This document shows positions 1 through 7,079 of a stretch of 11,045 bases of DNA, in pieces (within the stretch, counting starts at the first letter, position 1; every line of letters begins with the position of its first letter). This stretch comes from Pseudomonadota bacterium (GTDB lineage: Bacteria > Pseudomonadota > Gammaproteobacteria > Burkholderiales > Ferrovaceae). A program made the translations under genes and the position numbers. The notes beneath the pieces are model-generated. The model was not told where the DNA came from and searched no databases. It was given only the letters and a program-made list of their open reading frames with translations. The stretch spans positions 1 to 11,045 of the forward strand of contig JAJZHV010000018.1 in NCBI GenBank assembly GCA_021804345.1, given 5' to 3'.

Positions 1-216
1 CTGGACTGTCCTCATTACACTCGGCCTGAAGTGTATGAGGGTTTGGCGGTGCCTCCGGTGTTGTTGTCGGGGCATCATGCGCTCATCGAGCGCTGGCGGC
101 GCAAACAGGCACTAGGCAGGACCTGGCAAAAACGTCCGGATATGTTGGCCAGCCAACCGCTATCTGCAGATGATCAAAAACTGTTGGACGAGTTCAAAGC
201 CGAACTCACATTGTAA
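1..216 (+). CDS. trmD: tRNA (guanine37-N1)-methyltransferase TrmD, C-terminal end (5' truncated by window)
   Basis: Frame 1 is open from the first base and encodes the last 71 residues of TrmD. TrmD uses S-adenosylmethionine to methylate G37 next to the anticodon of tRNAs that read CNN codons, which prevents +1 frameshifting. The visible start [18 protein letters not shown] is the strongly conserved stretch after the SPOUT knot, followed by VLLSGHH and [11 protein letters not shown], both typical of the C-terminal helical domain that grips the tRNA. The N-terminal SAM-binding knot lies outside the window. The gene ends 11 bases before rplS, the usual trmD-rplS order (rpsP-rimM-trmD-rplS operon), and its stop codon touches the rplS ribosome binding site, so the two are probably cotranscribed. 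The identification rests on motif recall. Confidence 0.96.
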   Translation: MDCPHYTRPEVYEGLAVPPVLLSGHHALIERWRRKQALGRTWQKRPDMLASQPLSADDQKLLDEFKAELTL

Positions 217-227
217 GGAGTCGTTGT

Positions 228-620
228 ATGGATCTGATCAAGCAACTGGAACAAGAAGAAATGGCCCGCCTGGGTAAAACTATCCCGCTCTTTGCCCCCG
301 GCGATACCGTGGTGGTCAATGTCAATGTGGTGGAAGGAGAGCGCAAACGGGTACAGGCTTTTGAAGGCGTGGTCATTGCGCGCCGTAATCGTGGCCTCAA
401 TTCCTCTTTTATCGTGCGTAAGGTATCTTCGGGCGAAGGGGTGGAACGCACCTTCCAAACTTGGTCGCCCCTGATTGCCAGCATCGAAGTCAAACGTCGG
501 GGCGCCGTGCGTCGCGCCAAGCTGTACTATCTGCGCGATCGTTCGGGCAAATCGGCGCGCATCCGCGAAAAACTGGTCCTGCGCTCCAGCGCAACGGCGG
601 CGGCACCCAAGGCCGGCTAA
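228..620 (+). CDS. rplS: 50S ribosomal protein L19
   Basis: L19 is a large-subunit protein at the 30S-50S interface. The 130-residue product carries the family signature near the C-terminus (residues about 88-103, [16 protein letters not shown]) and the conserved [11 protein letters not shown] and [17 protein letters not shown] segments. It is longer than the usual roughly 115 residues because of an Ala/Pro-rich tail (about 119-130) with no obvious role. The segment usually written FQTHSP reads FQTWSP here (Trp79), a small deviation. The ATG start is set by a strong AAGGAG (215-220) seven bases upstream that overlaps the trmD stop. It follows trmD directly, as in most proteobacteria. Confidence 0.98.
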   Translation: MDLIKQLEQEEMARLGKTIPLFAPGDTVVVNVNVVEGERKRVQAFEGVVIARRNRGLNSSFIVRKVSSGEGVERTFQTWSPLIASIEVKRRGAVRRAKLYYLRDRSGKSARIREKLVLRSSATAAAPKAG

Positions 621-641
621 TTCTGCCGGGGGTTCCCGCGG

Positions 642-1556
642 GTGTCTCATCAGGATGCATCCGGAGCGGAGGCCATCGATCGTTTTTGCGATGCGCTCTG
701 GTTGGAAGAGGGATTGGCGGAAAATACCATCGACGGATACCGGCGCGACCTGCGCCAGTTTTCTCTGTGGTTGCTGCAGCAACCCGACCCGCCGGAATTG
801 CTTCAGGTGCAGGCGCACCATCTGCAGTCCTGGCTGGGTTGGGTGTTCCGTTCCGGCCGCCTAGGGAGTCGCTCTGTGAGTCGCGCGCTGTCGGCCCTGC
901 GGCGGTTTTATCGTCATGCGCAGCGCAGCGGTCAATGCCTGCAGGATCCCACTGCCAACCTTCAATCCCCGCACTTGCCCAGCCTGTTGCCCCATTCCCT
1001 GGGGGAATCGGATGTGGAGCGCCTGTTGCAGGCGCCGGATGTGGGGGATGTGCTGGGCCTGCGCGATCGGGCTATGCTGGAATTGCTCTATGCCACTGGT
1101 TTACGGGTGACGGAATTGGTTTGCTTGCCTTTGGCGGGCCTCGATCTGGATGGCGGGTTGGTTCGCGTGCTGGGTAAAGGAGGGCGCGAGCGCCTGGTAC
1201 CCCTGGGGGAAGAGGCTCGCGACTGGGTGCAGCGCTATCTGACGCACGCCCGCCCGGAATTACTGGCGGGCCAACCCCACACGCGTTTGTTCGTGACCCG
1301 GCAAGCGCGCGGGATGACCCGCCAAGCCTTTTGGTATCTCATCAAGCGTCATGCGCGGCAAGCGGGCATCCTAGCATCCCTGTCGCCGCACACCTTGCGC
1401 CATGCCTTTGCCACCCATCTGGTCAACCATGGGGCAGACTTGCGCATTGTTCAGTTGCTGCTGGGCCATGCGGACATCTCCACCACCCAGATCTATACCC
1501 ATGTGGCGCGCGAGCGGTTACGCCTGCTGCACCAAAAACACCATCCCCGCGGTTGA
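642..1556 (+). CDS. xerD: Tyrosine recombinase XerD
   Basis: XerD acts with XerC and FtsK at the dif site to turn chromosome dimers into monomers before division. The 304-residue length is typical. The N-terminal SAM-like core-binding domain covers about residues 8-95, with the XerD-like stretch ALWLEEGLAENTIDGYRRDL, and the catalytic domain covers about 115-300. All expected active-site residues are visible: Arg155 (ATGLRVTEL), Lys179 (GKGGRERLVP), His250 and Arg253 (SPHTLRHAFATHL), His276 (LLGHADISTT) and the nucleophile Tyr285. The start is GTG at 642, chosen because the conserved N-terminus begins just after it; the ribosome binding site is poor (a G-rich run at 628-632). The gap after rplS is 21 bases. 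XerD rather than XerC is inferred from the N-terminal stretch. No phage or integron context surrounds it, so a housekeeping recombinase is most likely. Confidence 0.93.
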   Translation: MSHQDASGAEAIDRFCDALWLEEGLAENTIDGYRRDLRQFSLWLLQQPDPPELLQVQAHHLQSWLGWVFRSGRLGSRSVSRALSALRRFYRHAQRSGQCLQDPTANLQSPHLPSLLPHSLGESDVERLLQAPDVGDVLGLRDRAMLELLYATGLRVTELVCLPLAGLDLDGGLVRVLGKGGRERLVPLGEEARDWVQRYLTHARPELLAGQPHTRLFVTRQARGMTRQAFWYLIKRHARQAGILASLSPHTLRHAFATHLVNHGADLRIVQLLLGHADISTTQIYTHVARERLRLLHQKHHPRG

Positions 1557-1586
1557 TGTCACCGGTTTCATTTCAAGGAATGTCTC

Positions 1587-2192
1587 ATGCTCAAACTCCT
1601 GTTGGTTGCTGTGCTGGCCTATCTGGTGGGCTCCATGGCCTTTGCGGTGATCGTGAGCCGGGTGATGGGGCTGCCCGACCCGCGCACCTTCGGTTCGGGT
1701 AACCCAGGCGCCACCAATATGTTGCGCGGCGGTAGTCGTGCTGCAGCAGCCCTGGTGTTGCTGGGAGATGCCCTTAAAGGGTGGCTAGCCGTGTGGCTGA
1801 CCCTGCAGTTGATCATGCCCCTGGCTCTTCCCGTGCAGGCCACGGCCGTGGCCGCCCTGGCCGTGTTCTTGGGACATGGGTACCCGTTGTTTTTTTCCTT
1901 CAAGGGCGGTAAAGGGGTTGCCACTGCGCTGGGGATTTTGCTGGCATTGCAGCCGCTTTTGGGGCTGGGCACCCTGCTGGTGTGGTTGCTGGTGATGGGC
2001 ATCACCCGCATCTCGTCGCTGTCCGCCCTGTGCGCCGCTCTGGCTGCGCCCCTGCTGGGCTGGATGCTACTGGATCAGGACTGGCTGCGCGCCACGGTGC
2101 TGGCACTGGCCGTGATCTTGCTGGCCCATCATCGGGCCAATATCGGCCGCCTGCTCCGTGGCGAGGAAACCATCTTTCGCAAGACGCGCTAA
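1587..2192 (+). CDS. plsY: Glycerol-3-phosphate acyltransferase PlsY (acyl-phosphate dependent)
   Basis: PlsY is an inner-membrane enzyme that moves the acyl group of acyl-phosphate (made by PlsX) to glycerol-3-phosphate, the first committed step of phospholipid synthesis. The 201-residue protein is almost wholly hydrophobic, with several membrane segments, and shows the three family motifs: GSGNPGATN at residues 36-44, the glycine-rich GHGYPLFFSFKGGKGVATALG region at 96-116, and HHRANIGRLLRGEE at 181-194. The ATG is preceded by AAGGAA (1575-1580) with a 6-base spacer. It starts 30 bases after xerD and probably shares its transcript. It converges on ffh with 50 bases between the stops, where I see no convincing hairpin terminator. 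Confidence 0.96.
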   Translation: MLKLLLVAVLAYLVGSMAFAVIVSRVMGLPDPRTFGSGNPGATNMLRGGSRAAAALVLLGDALKGWLAVWLTLQLIMPLALPVQATAVAALAVFLGHGYPLFFSFKGGKGVATALGILLALQPLLGLGTLLVWLLVMGITRISSLSALCAALAAPLLGWMLLDQDWLRATVLALAVILLAHHRANIGRLLRGEETIFRKTR

Positions 2193-2242
2193 TTTCCTTT
2201 GCCGCGCGGACCAGCAAGCATCTGGACCGGGAGAGCTGAGGC

Positions 2243-3595
2243 TCAGTGCAACCCCGGTATCATGCCTTTCATCCCGCGCATCATCTTGCCAAGCCCTCCC
2301 TTGGAGAGCATTTTCATCATCTTTTGCATCTGTTCGAACTGACTTAACAGACGATTCACTTCCTGTACCGAAACCCCGGAGCCGGTGGCTACACGCCGCT
2401 TGCGAGAGGCTTTGAGCAAATCGGGATGGCGTCGTTCGGTGGGTGTCATGGCGTTGATGATGCCCTCGATCCGGTTGAGAGAACGCTCATCCACCGACTG
2501 GTTGACGGCCATGCCTCGGGTCAGTTGGGCGGGTAGCTTGTCCATCATGGCCCCGATCCCCCCGGCTTTTTTCATCTGCTGTAACTGGGTTTTGAAGTCT
2601 TCCAGATCAAACCCCTGGCCTTTCTTGATCTTCTGCGCCAGTTTTTCCGCCTCGACCCGGTCCACGGTGCGGTGGGCCTCTTCGATCAGGGAGAGCACGT
2701 CACCCATGCCCAGAATGCGTGAGGCCATGCGCTCGGGATGGAAGGCCTCCAGGCCCGTGAGCTTCTCTCCCACCCCGATGAACTTCACGGGCTTTTGGGT
2801 AACATGGCGCACCGAGAGGGCAGCACCGCCGCGTGCATCCCCATCCAGTTTGGTTAAGATCACTCCGGTGAGGGGCAAGGCCTCGCCAAAGGCGCGTGCC
2901 GTATTGACGGCATCCTGACCTTGCATGGCATCTACCACGAACAGGGTTTCGATGGGGTTCAAGGCCGCGTGCAATTCTTGGATTTCGCGCATCATGGCTT
3001 CGTCAATGGCCAGACGACCGGCGGTATCGACGATCAGTACCTCGTGATAATGACGTCGGGCATGATCCAGCGCGGCCCGGGCGATGTCACTGGGCGTTTG
3101 GGACAGGTCCGAGGGAAACCAGTCCACTTCCAGGGTTTGTGCCAACACGTGCAATTGTTCGATGGCAGCGGGCCGATAGACGTCACAGCTGACCAGTAAT
3201 ACTTTTTTGCGTTGTTGCTCCTTGAGCCATTTGGCGAGCTTGCCGCTCGTGGTGGTTTTCCCCGAGCCCTGTAATCCGGCCATCAGGATGACTGCCGGGG
3301 GCTGTGTGGCCAGATTGAGTGCTTCGTTTTTTGCGCCCATGAGACGGGTCAATGCCTGGTGCACGATTCCCACCAACACCTGCCCCGGAGTCAGGCTGGT
3401 CAAAACGCTCTGGCCGAGGGCCTCCTGCCGGATCTCCTCGATAAAACCTTTGACGACAGGCAGGGCGACATCCGCTTCGAGCAGGGCGATGCGCACTTCG
3501 CGCAAGGCTTCCTGAATATTGCTGTCGCTAAGGCGGGACTGGCCGCGCAGGGATTTGATGACACCGGTGAGTCGGTCTGTGAGTTGATCCAGCAT
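2243..3595 (-). CDS. ffh: Signal recognition particle protein Ffh (SRP54)
   Basis: Ffh is the GTPase and signal-sequence-binding subunit of the bacterial signal recognition particle; with 4.5S RNA it delivers ribosomes making membrane proteins to the FtsY receptor. The 450-residue length is typical. The helical N domain covers about residues 1-85. The G domain covers about 100-295, with the P-loop GLQGSGKTT (107-115), DTAGR (190-194) and TKLDGDARGG (248-257). The methionine-rich M domain covers about 328-450, with the RNA-binding SRKRRVATGSG (398-408) and a Met-rich tail (MQKMMKML, MMRGMKGMIPG). The ATG at 3593-3595 agrees with the standard N-terminus; the ribosome binding site is weak. It diverges from the YpjD-like gene with a 36-base gap, a common pairing. 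Its usual downstream partners rpsP-rimM-trmD-rplS do not follow: it runs head-on into plsY. Its receptor gene ftsY is at the far end of the window. Confidence 0.98.
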   Translation of the reverse strand: MLDQLTDRLTGVIKSLRGQSRLSDSNIQEALREVRIALLEADVALPVVKGFIEEIRQEALGQSVLTSLTPGQVLVGIVHQALTRLMGAKNEALNLATQPPAVILMAGLQGSGKTTTSGKLAKWLKEQQRKKVLLVSCDVYRPAAIEQLHVLAQTLEVDWFPSDLSQTPSDIARAALDHARRHYHEVLIVDTAGRLAIDEAMMREIQELHAALNPIETLFVVDAMQGQDAVNTARAFGEALPLTGVILTKLDGDARGGAALSVRHVTQKPVKFIGVGEKLTGLEAFHPERMASRILGMGDVLSLIEEAHRTVDRVEAEKLAQKIKKGQGFDLEDFKTQLQQMKKAGGIGAMMDKLPAQLTRGMAVNQSVDERSLNRIEGIINAMTPTERRHPDLLKASRKRRVATGSGVSVQEVNRLLSQFEQMQKMMKMLSKGGLGKMMRGMKGMIPGLH

Positions 3596-3631
3596 GGAAT
3601 AAGCAGCCTTGGATGAATGGAATGGTAAACT

Positions 3632-4486
3632 ATGCCTATTATGATCGATCCGCGCCTGTATTTCATTACCGCCGTCCTTTACGTGTTATTGGGGTTGCGG
3701 GTGTTTCTATCCCAACGCGCACAGGAACAGGGGTTGCCCCGGCCTCCTGAAGGCCGCGGGGAACTGCGCGTCGGTCTGGTCCGCGCCCTGATTCTGGGCG
3801 TGCTGCTGATTCATGGGGTGCTGCTGCACCAGGGGTTGATGGAAGACAACCAGCTGGACTTGTCCCTAGGGCATAGCCTTTCCCTGATTGGTTGGGTAAC
3901 AGTGGCCTTGTATTGGGGCGTCAGCTTCCGCTACCGGATGGGGGTTCTGCTACCGGTCATTTTGATGATAACGGGGGCTCTGGTGTTGTCACCGCTGGTT
4001 TTGCCCGCCGACAAGCAGGTCACCTACAGCCATTTGCTGGCCTTCAAAATCCACTTGGCTGTGTCCCTGATGGCCTATGGCCTGTTTGCCATTGCCGCCC
4101 TGCACGCCGTTCTCATGAGCAGCATGGAGCAACGGCTGCACAATCACGATCGCCCCCTGACCCGTCTGGGTCCCATGCCCTCCCTGGTGGCCATGGATAC
4201 CCTCCTGTTTCAGATGGTTCTGGCGGGTTTTCTGCTGTTGACGGCCACTTTGGTCAGTGGCGTGTTCTTTTCTGAAACTCTGTTTGGCAAACCGCTCCCA
4301 TTCAATCACAAGGTGGTCTTTTCCTTCCTGTCCTGGCTAATCTACGCCGGACTACTGCTGGGGCGCCAATTCTGGGGCGTACGCGGGCGCAGGGCAGCAC
4401 GTTGGACCCTGGTGGGGTTTGGCATGCTGCTGGTGGCCTATCTGGGCAGCAAATTTGTACTGGAGATTGTGCTGCATCGTGGATGA
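3632..4486 (+). CDS. ypjD: YpjD/CcsA-like cytochrome c assembly family membrane protein
   Basis: This is a 284-residue multi-pass inner-membrane protein. Hydrophobic segments lie at about residues 10-26, 46-66, 83-98, 104-124, 137-163, 188-212, 227-243 and 257-277. The C-terminal two thirds resemble the CcsA/CcmC cytochrome c assembly family: HLLAFKIHLAVSLMAYGLFAIAALHAVL at 134-161 and FNHKVVFSFLSWLIYAGLLLGR at 224-245, with His141 and His226 at the places where family members carry heme-ligand candidates. The tryptophan-rich WWD loop of CcmC and CcmF is not evident. E. coli YpjD, the likely counterpart, has no settled function, so a role in heme handling is inference. The start is ATG 3632; an in-frame ATG at 3641 is also possible, and neither has a strong ribosome binding site. 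The stop lies one base before the next gene, suggesting translational coupling. Confidence 0.85.
   Translation: MPIMIDPRLYFITAVLYVLLGLRVFLSQRAQEQGLPRPPEGRGELRVGLVRALILGVLLIHGVLLHQGLMEDNQLDLSLGHSLSLIGWVTVALYWGVSFRYRMGVLLPVILMITGALVLSPLVLPADKQVTYSHLLAFKIHLAVSLMAYGLFAIAALHAVLMSSMEQRLHNHDRPLTRLGPMPSLVAMDTLLFQMVLAGFLLLTATLVSGVFFSETLFGKPLPFNHKVVFSFLSWLIYAGLLLGRQFWGVRGRRAARWTLVGFGMLLVAYLGSKFVLEIVLHRG
3638..3666 (-). promoter_or_regulatory. Candidate sigma70 promoter for ffh, inside the start of the divergent gene
   Basis: Read on the minus strand, ATGAAA (3661-3666) and CATAAT (3638-3643) are separated by 17 bases, matching the -35 consensus at 4 of 6 and the -10 consensus at 5 of 6. Initiation would fall near 3631, leaving a leader of about 36 bases before the ffh ATG. 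The site lies within the first codons of the YpjD-like gene because the intergenic gap is only 36 bases. Such matches occur by chance, so this is a weak call. Confidence 0.3.
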
Positions 4487-4487
4487 G

Positions 4488-5756
4488 ATGTCTTTTGGCG
4501 TATTGTTGGGGGTATTGGTGATCTTGCTGATCCTCTCGGGATTCTTCTCCATGGCCGAAACCAGCATGATGGCCTTGAATCGCTACCGCCTCAAACATCT
4601 GGTGGCACAAAAACAGCCCGGTGCCCTTCTTACGACCCGTTTGTTGGCCCAGACGGATCGGCTGTTGGGGGTGTTGCTGCTGGGCAATAATTTCATCAAT
4701 GCGGCTGCCGCCTCCCTGGTGACCGTCCTGGCGGTACGTCTGGTGGGAACTGGGGAACTGGCTATTACGCTGGCCACTGCCAGCGTCACGTTGGTGATTC
4801 TGATTTTTTCGGAGATCACCCCCAAAATCATCGGGGCCACCTATGCCGAACGCATCGCCTTGCGTTGCAGTTTTGTGTTGCGCCCTTTGTTGTGGCTGTT
4901 TTCGCCCATCATCTGGTTTGTCAACCTGTTTGTACGCGCCTTGCTGCGTTTGGCGGGACTCCACACCCCGCCCGATTTGCTCAGCCCGGACCTGAGCCTG
5001 GAGGAATTGCGCATTCTGGTCCTGGAAGGGGGGCATTTCATTGCCCCCAAGCACCAGAACATCCTGCTCAATCTTCTGGGTCTCAGGGATATCACGGTGG
5101 ATGATGTGATGACCCCCCGCAACCAGATCGAAGGCATCGATCTGGAGGGAACCCTGGAAGAGGTTCATCGTCAACTGGCCACATCCAATCATACGATTCA
5201 GTTGCTCTATCGCGGTAACGCGGACGATGTGGCGGGGTTGGTGCATGTGCGCAAGGTGTTCAGCCAGGCCTATTCGGGCATCCTGACCTGGGAAGACCTG
5301 AAAGCGGTAATGCAGCCAGCCTATTTCATCCCTGCCGGTACGCCCCTCTTGACCCAACTGCAGCAGTTTCAGGAAAGCCGTAACAAGGTGGGTCTGGTGG
5401 TGGATGAATATGGAGAACTTCAGGGACTGGTGTCGATGGAGGACATTCTGGAGGAAATCGTGGGGGAGTTTGGCGTTAGCTCGCCCCATCATCAATCCCA
5501 TTTTACCCGGGAAAAAAATGACACCGTGCTGGTGGAGGGCGTGTGTCCCTTGCGCGATCTTAACCGCAAACTGGGAACTCACTTCAACCTGGAGGGGCCA
5601 CGTACCCTCAATGGTTTGATACTGGAGACGCTAGAAGATATTCCCGAACCAGGAACCTCCCTCAAAATCGACGGGTATCCCATCGAAATCATTCAAACCC
5701 AGGATCGTATGGTGCGCGTGGCGCGCCTAACCCTGGGTGCTGGCCGGAGCACCTAG
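4488..5756 (+). CDS. yfjD: CNNM/CorC (HlyC/CorC) family transporter, YfjD/CorB-like
   Basis: This is a 422-residue integral membrane protein of the CNNM/CorB family, linked in several organisms to magnesium transport or resistance. An N-terminal CNNM (DUF21) membrane domain covers about residues 1-165 with the marker FFSMAETSMMALNRYRLKHL (19-38), LLGNNFINAAAAS (64-76) and FSEITPK (107-113). A cytoplasmic CBS pair covers about 205-325, including VMTPR (207-211) and VVDEYGELQGLVSMEDILEE (304-323). A C-terminal CorC-type domain covers about 340-415. The frame is open back to ATG 4419, but the family N-terminus fits ATG 4488 (MSFGVLLGVLV), one base after the upstream stop; GTG 4479 is an alternative. 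Pairing with a YpjD-like gene next to ffh recurs in gammaproteobacteria. The transported ion cannot be read from the sequence. Confidence 0.92.
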   Translation: MSFGVLLGVLVILLILSGFFSMAETSMMALNRYRLKHLVAQKQPGALLTTRLLAQTDRLLGVLLLGNNFINAAAASLVTVLAVRLVGTGELAITLATASVTLVILIFSEITPKIIGATYAERIALRCSFVLRPLLWLFSPIIWFVNLFVRALLRLAGLHTPPDLLSPDLSLEELRILVLEGGHFIAPKHQNILLNLLGLRDITVDDVMTPRNQIEGIDLEGTLEEVHRQLATSNHTIQLLYRGNADDVAGLVHVRKVFSQAYSGILTWEDLKAVMQPAYFIPAGTPLLTQLQQFQESRNKVGLVVDEYGELQGLVSMEDILEEIVGEFGVSSPHHQSHFTREKNDTVLVEGVCPLRDLNRKLGTHFNLEGPRTLNGLILETLEDIPEPGTSLKIDGYPIEIIQTQDRMVRVARLTLGAGRST

Positions 5757-5759
5757 ACC

Positions 5760-6446
5760 ATGACCGTTCTGCGCCTTCTGGTTTTTGGCACCTTGGGCTA
5801 TTTTCTCGGGTTTTTTCTGGATTGGTGGATTCGCTATATTGTGGACCAATGGTTGCCTGCTCAGGGGCTTGGAAGGTTGGAGCAAGGCATGGTATTCCGC
5901 CAGTTACGGGCGCGCTATTATGATCTGGTTCCCTGGCTGAACGCGCTGCTAACGGCTGCTATGGCTGGGGTCTGGGGGTTGCATGCTGGCCTGTGGGGGG
6001 CGCTGATGCTGCTTTGGGGGTTGCTGGTGTTGCTCTTTGTGGATCTGGAAACGCTGCTGCTGCCAGACGCCTTGACCCTCCCCTTGTTGTGGCTGGGTTT
6101 GTTTTTCAATTCCTTCGGTCTGTACACCAGCGCTCCTGCCGCCCTGTGGGGTGCCATGGCGGGGTACGGCTCCCTGTGGAGCGTGTATTGGCTGCATCGC
6201 CGCCTGACTGGGCGTATTGGTTTGGGGCAGGGCGACTTCAAATTGCTGGCAGCGCTGGGGGCCTGGCTGGGTGTGGGGGTGCTGCCGGCACTCCTGTTGC
6301 TGGCCTCCCTGTCGGGAATCCTGGTGATGGGCGCCCTGATGCTGCAAAAACGTGGGGCCACGGCGCAAACCCTGTTTCCCTTTGGCCCATTTCTTGCGTT
6401 TGCTGGTATAGGTGTTATGCTGTGGGGCAAAGGAGGAGTGCTGTGA
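5760..6446 (+). CDS. pilD: Type IV prepilin peptidase (A24 family), compact cysteine-free form
   Basis: PilD-type enzymes are inner-membrane aspartyl proteases that cleave the leader of type IV prepilins and type II secretion pseudopilins, and often N-methylate the new end. The catalytic half is clear: VDLETLLLPDALTLPLLWLG at residues 94-113 with the first catalytic aspartate Asp95, GAMAGYGSLWSVYWL (131-145), and the GxGD motif GLGQGDFKLLAALGAWLG at 154-171 with Asp159. A PFGP motif (207-210) and further membrane segments follow. At 228 residues it is shorter than typical PilD (about 270-290): the N-terminal cytosolic region with four zinc-binding cysteines is reduced, and the protein has no cysteine at all. 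The segment matching GSFLNVVIxRLP is degenerate (GFFLDWWIRYIV). It starts 3 bases after the CorC-like gene and overlaps coaE by 4 bases. No pilB or pilC is beside it, although those are the usual upstream neighbours. Confidence 0.9.
   Translation: MTVLRLLVFGTLGYFLGFFLDWWIRYIVDQWLPAQGLGRLEQGMVFRQLRARYYDLVPWLNALLTAAMAGVWGLHAGLWGALMLLWGLLVLLFVDLETLLLPDALTLPLLWLGLFFNSFGLYTSAPAALWGAMAGYGSLWSVYWLHRRLTGRIGLGQGDFKLLAALGAWLGVGVLPALLLLASLSGILVMGALMLQKRGATAQTLFPFGPFLAFAGIGVMLWGKGGVL
6431..6445 (+). promoter_or_regulatory. Strong ribosome binding site fixing the GTG start of coaE
   Basis: AGGAGG at 6431-6436 lies six bases before GTG 6443-6445. It sits inside the end of the peptidase gene, whose TGA (6444-6446) overlaps the start as GTGA. 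This selects GTG 6443 over the many upstream in-frame starts, which would extend the protein into sequence unlike CoaE. Confidence 0.8.
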
Positions 6447-7057
6447 ATAATCAATTCATTGTAGGGGTGACTGGAGGAATTGGCGCGGGCAAATCCACCG
6501 TTGCCGGAATCTTTGCAAAATTGGGTGCCGGTGTGGTGGATACGGATGCCATTTCCCGTCAGTTGACGGCACCTGGCGGTGGAGCCATGCAGGCCATCCG
6601 TGAACAGTTCGGTGCCGCTTTCATTGGCGAAGATGGCGGCCTGAACCGCAGCGCCATGCGCGAATATGTTTTCAATCATCCGCCGGCGCGCAAACAGTTG
6701 GAGGGGTTGCTGCACGGGCGTATTCGGGATGCGGTGCAGGCCGCCTTAGACGCCGCCACCCAGCCTTATGTGCTCCTGGTGGTACCGTTGCTTATCGAAG
6801 TGGGCACCTACCGCCCCATCCTGTCCCGGGTATTGGTGGTGGATTGTGACGAAGCCCTGCAGGTGCAGCGGGCCAGTGCCCGGGGCAACATGACGGAGGA
6901 TTCGGTCAAGGCCATCATGGCCGCGCAAACAGACCGTAAAACCCGCCTGCGAGTGGCTGACGATGTGATCGATAACAGCACCGACCTGGCCCATCTGGAC
7001 ACTGTGGTGCGGCAGCTGGACCAACAGTACCGCTCCCTGGCCGCTGGTACTGCCTGA
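6443..7057 (+). CDS. coaE: Dephospho-CoA kinase
   Basis: CoaE phosphorylates the 3'-hydroxyl of dephospho-CoA with ATP, the last step of coenzyme A synthesis, in the cytosol. The product is 204 residues, the normal length. It shows the P-loop GGIGAGKST (11-19), the VVDTDAISRQL substrate-side motif (31-41, Asp33 and Asp35), VVPLLIEVG (113-121) and the closing ADDVIDNSTDL (172-182). The GTG start overlaps the upstream stop by 4 bases and has a consensus ribosome binding site. Position between a prepilin peptidase gene and zapD is the classic gammaproteobacterial arrangement, although the products have unrelated roles. Nothing looks damaged. Confidence 0.97.
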   Translation: MNNQFIVGVTGGIGAGKSTVAGIFAKLGAGVVDTDAISRQLTAPGGGAMQAIREQFGAAFIGEDGGLNRSAMREYVFNHPPARKQLEGLLHGRIRDAVQAALDAATQPYVLLVVPLLIEVGTYRPILSRVLVVDCDEALQVQRASARGNMTEDSVKAIMAAQTDRKTRLRVADDVIDNSTDLAHLDTVVRQLDQQYRSLAAGTA

Positions 7058-7079
7058 CGCGCGCAGGGGAACATCTGCG

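Noticed and set aside
621-641. Small hairpin between rplS and xerD (CGGG-GGTT-CCCG)
   Set aside because: A 4-base stem without a T-run, in a 21-base gap within an apparent operon, is too weak to call.
461-1177. Open frame of 238 codons on the plus strand across rplS and xerD
   Set aside because: It overlaps two certain genes out of frame and has Gly/Ala/Arg-rich composition typical of a shadow.
642-1556. Tyrosine recombinase as a sign of a mobile element
   Set aside because: Sequence and length fit housekeeping XerD. No attachment site, tRNA, phage or integron genes are near it, and both neighbours are core genes.
2193-2242. Possible terminator between convergent plsY and ffh
   Set aside because: I found only a 4-base stem (CCAG/CTGG) and the palindrome CCGCGCGG, with no T-run on either strand.
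2385-2918. Open frame of 177 codons antisense to ffh
   Set aside because: Ser/Arg/Pro-rich with no motif; ffh on the opposite strand is certain.
4419-4487. Longer CorC-family protein starting at ATG 4419
   Set aside because: The extra 23 residues overlap the ypjD-like gene and do not resemble the family N-terminus, whereas ATG 4488 gives the usual one.
4302-5582. Open frame of 426 codons on the minus strand
   Set aside because: It lies wholly opposite the CorC-family gene and the end of the ypjD-like gene, has low-complexity Gln/His-rich composition, and matches no family I recognise. It is a shadow of GC-rich codon use on the other strand.
5993-6442. N-terminal extension of coaE by 150 codons
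   Set aside because: It overlaps the peptidase gene in another frame and has no CoaE-like content. The AGGAGG before GTG 6443 and the P-loop position set the true start.
5918-6715. Open frame of 265 codons on the minus strand
   Set aside because: It is antisense to the prepilin peptidase and coaE genes, Ser/Pro/Arg-rich, and has no recognisable motif.
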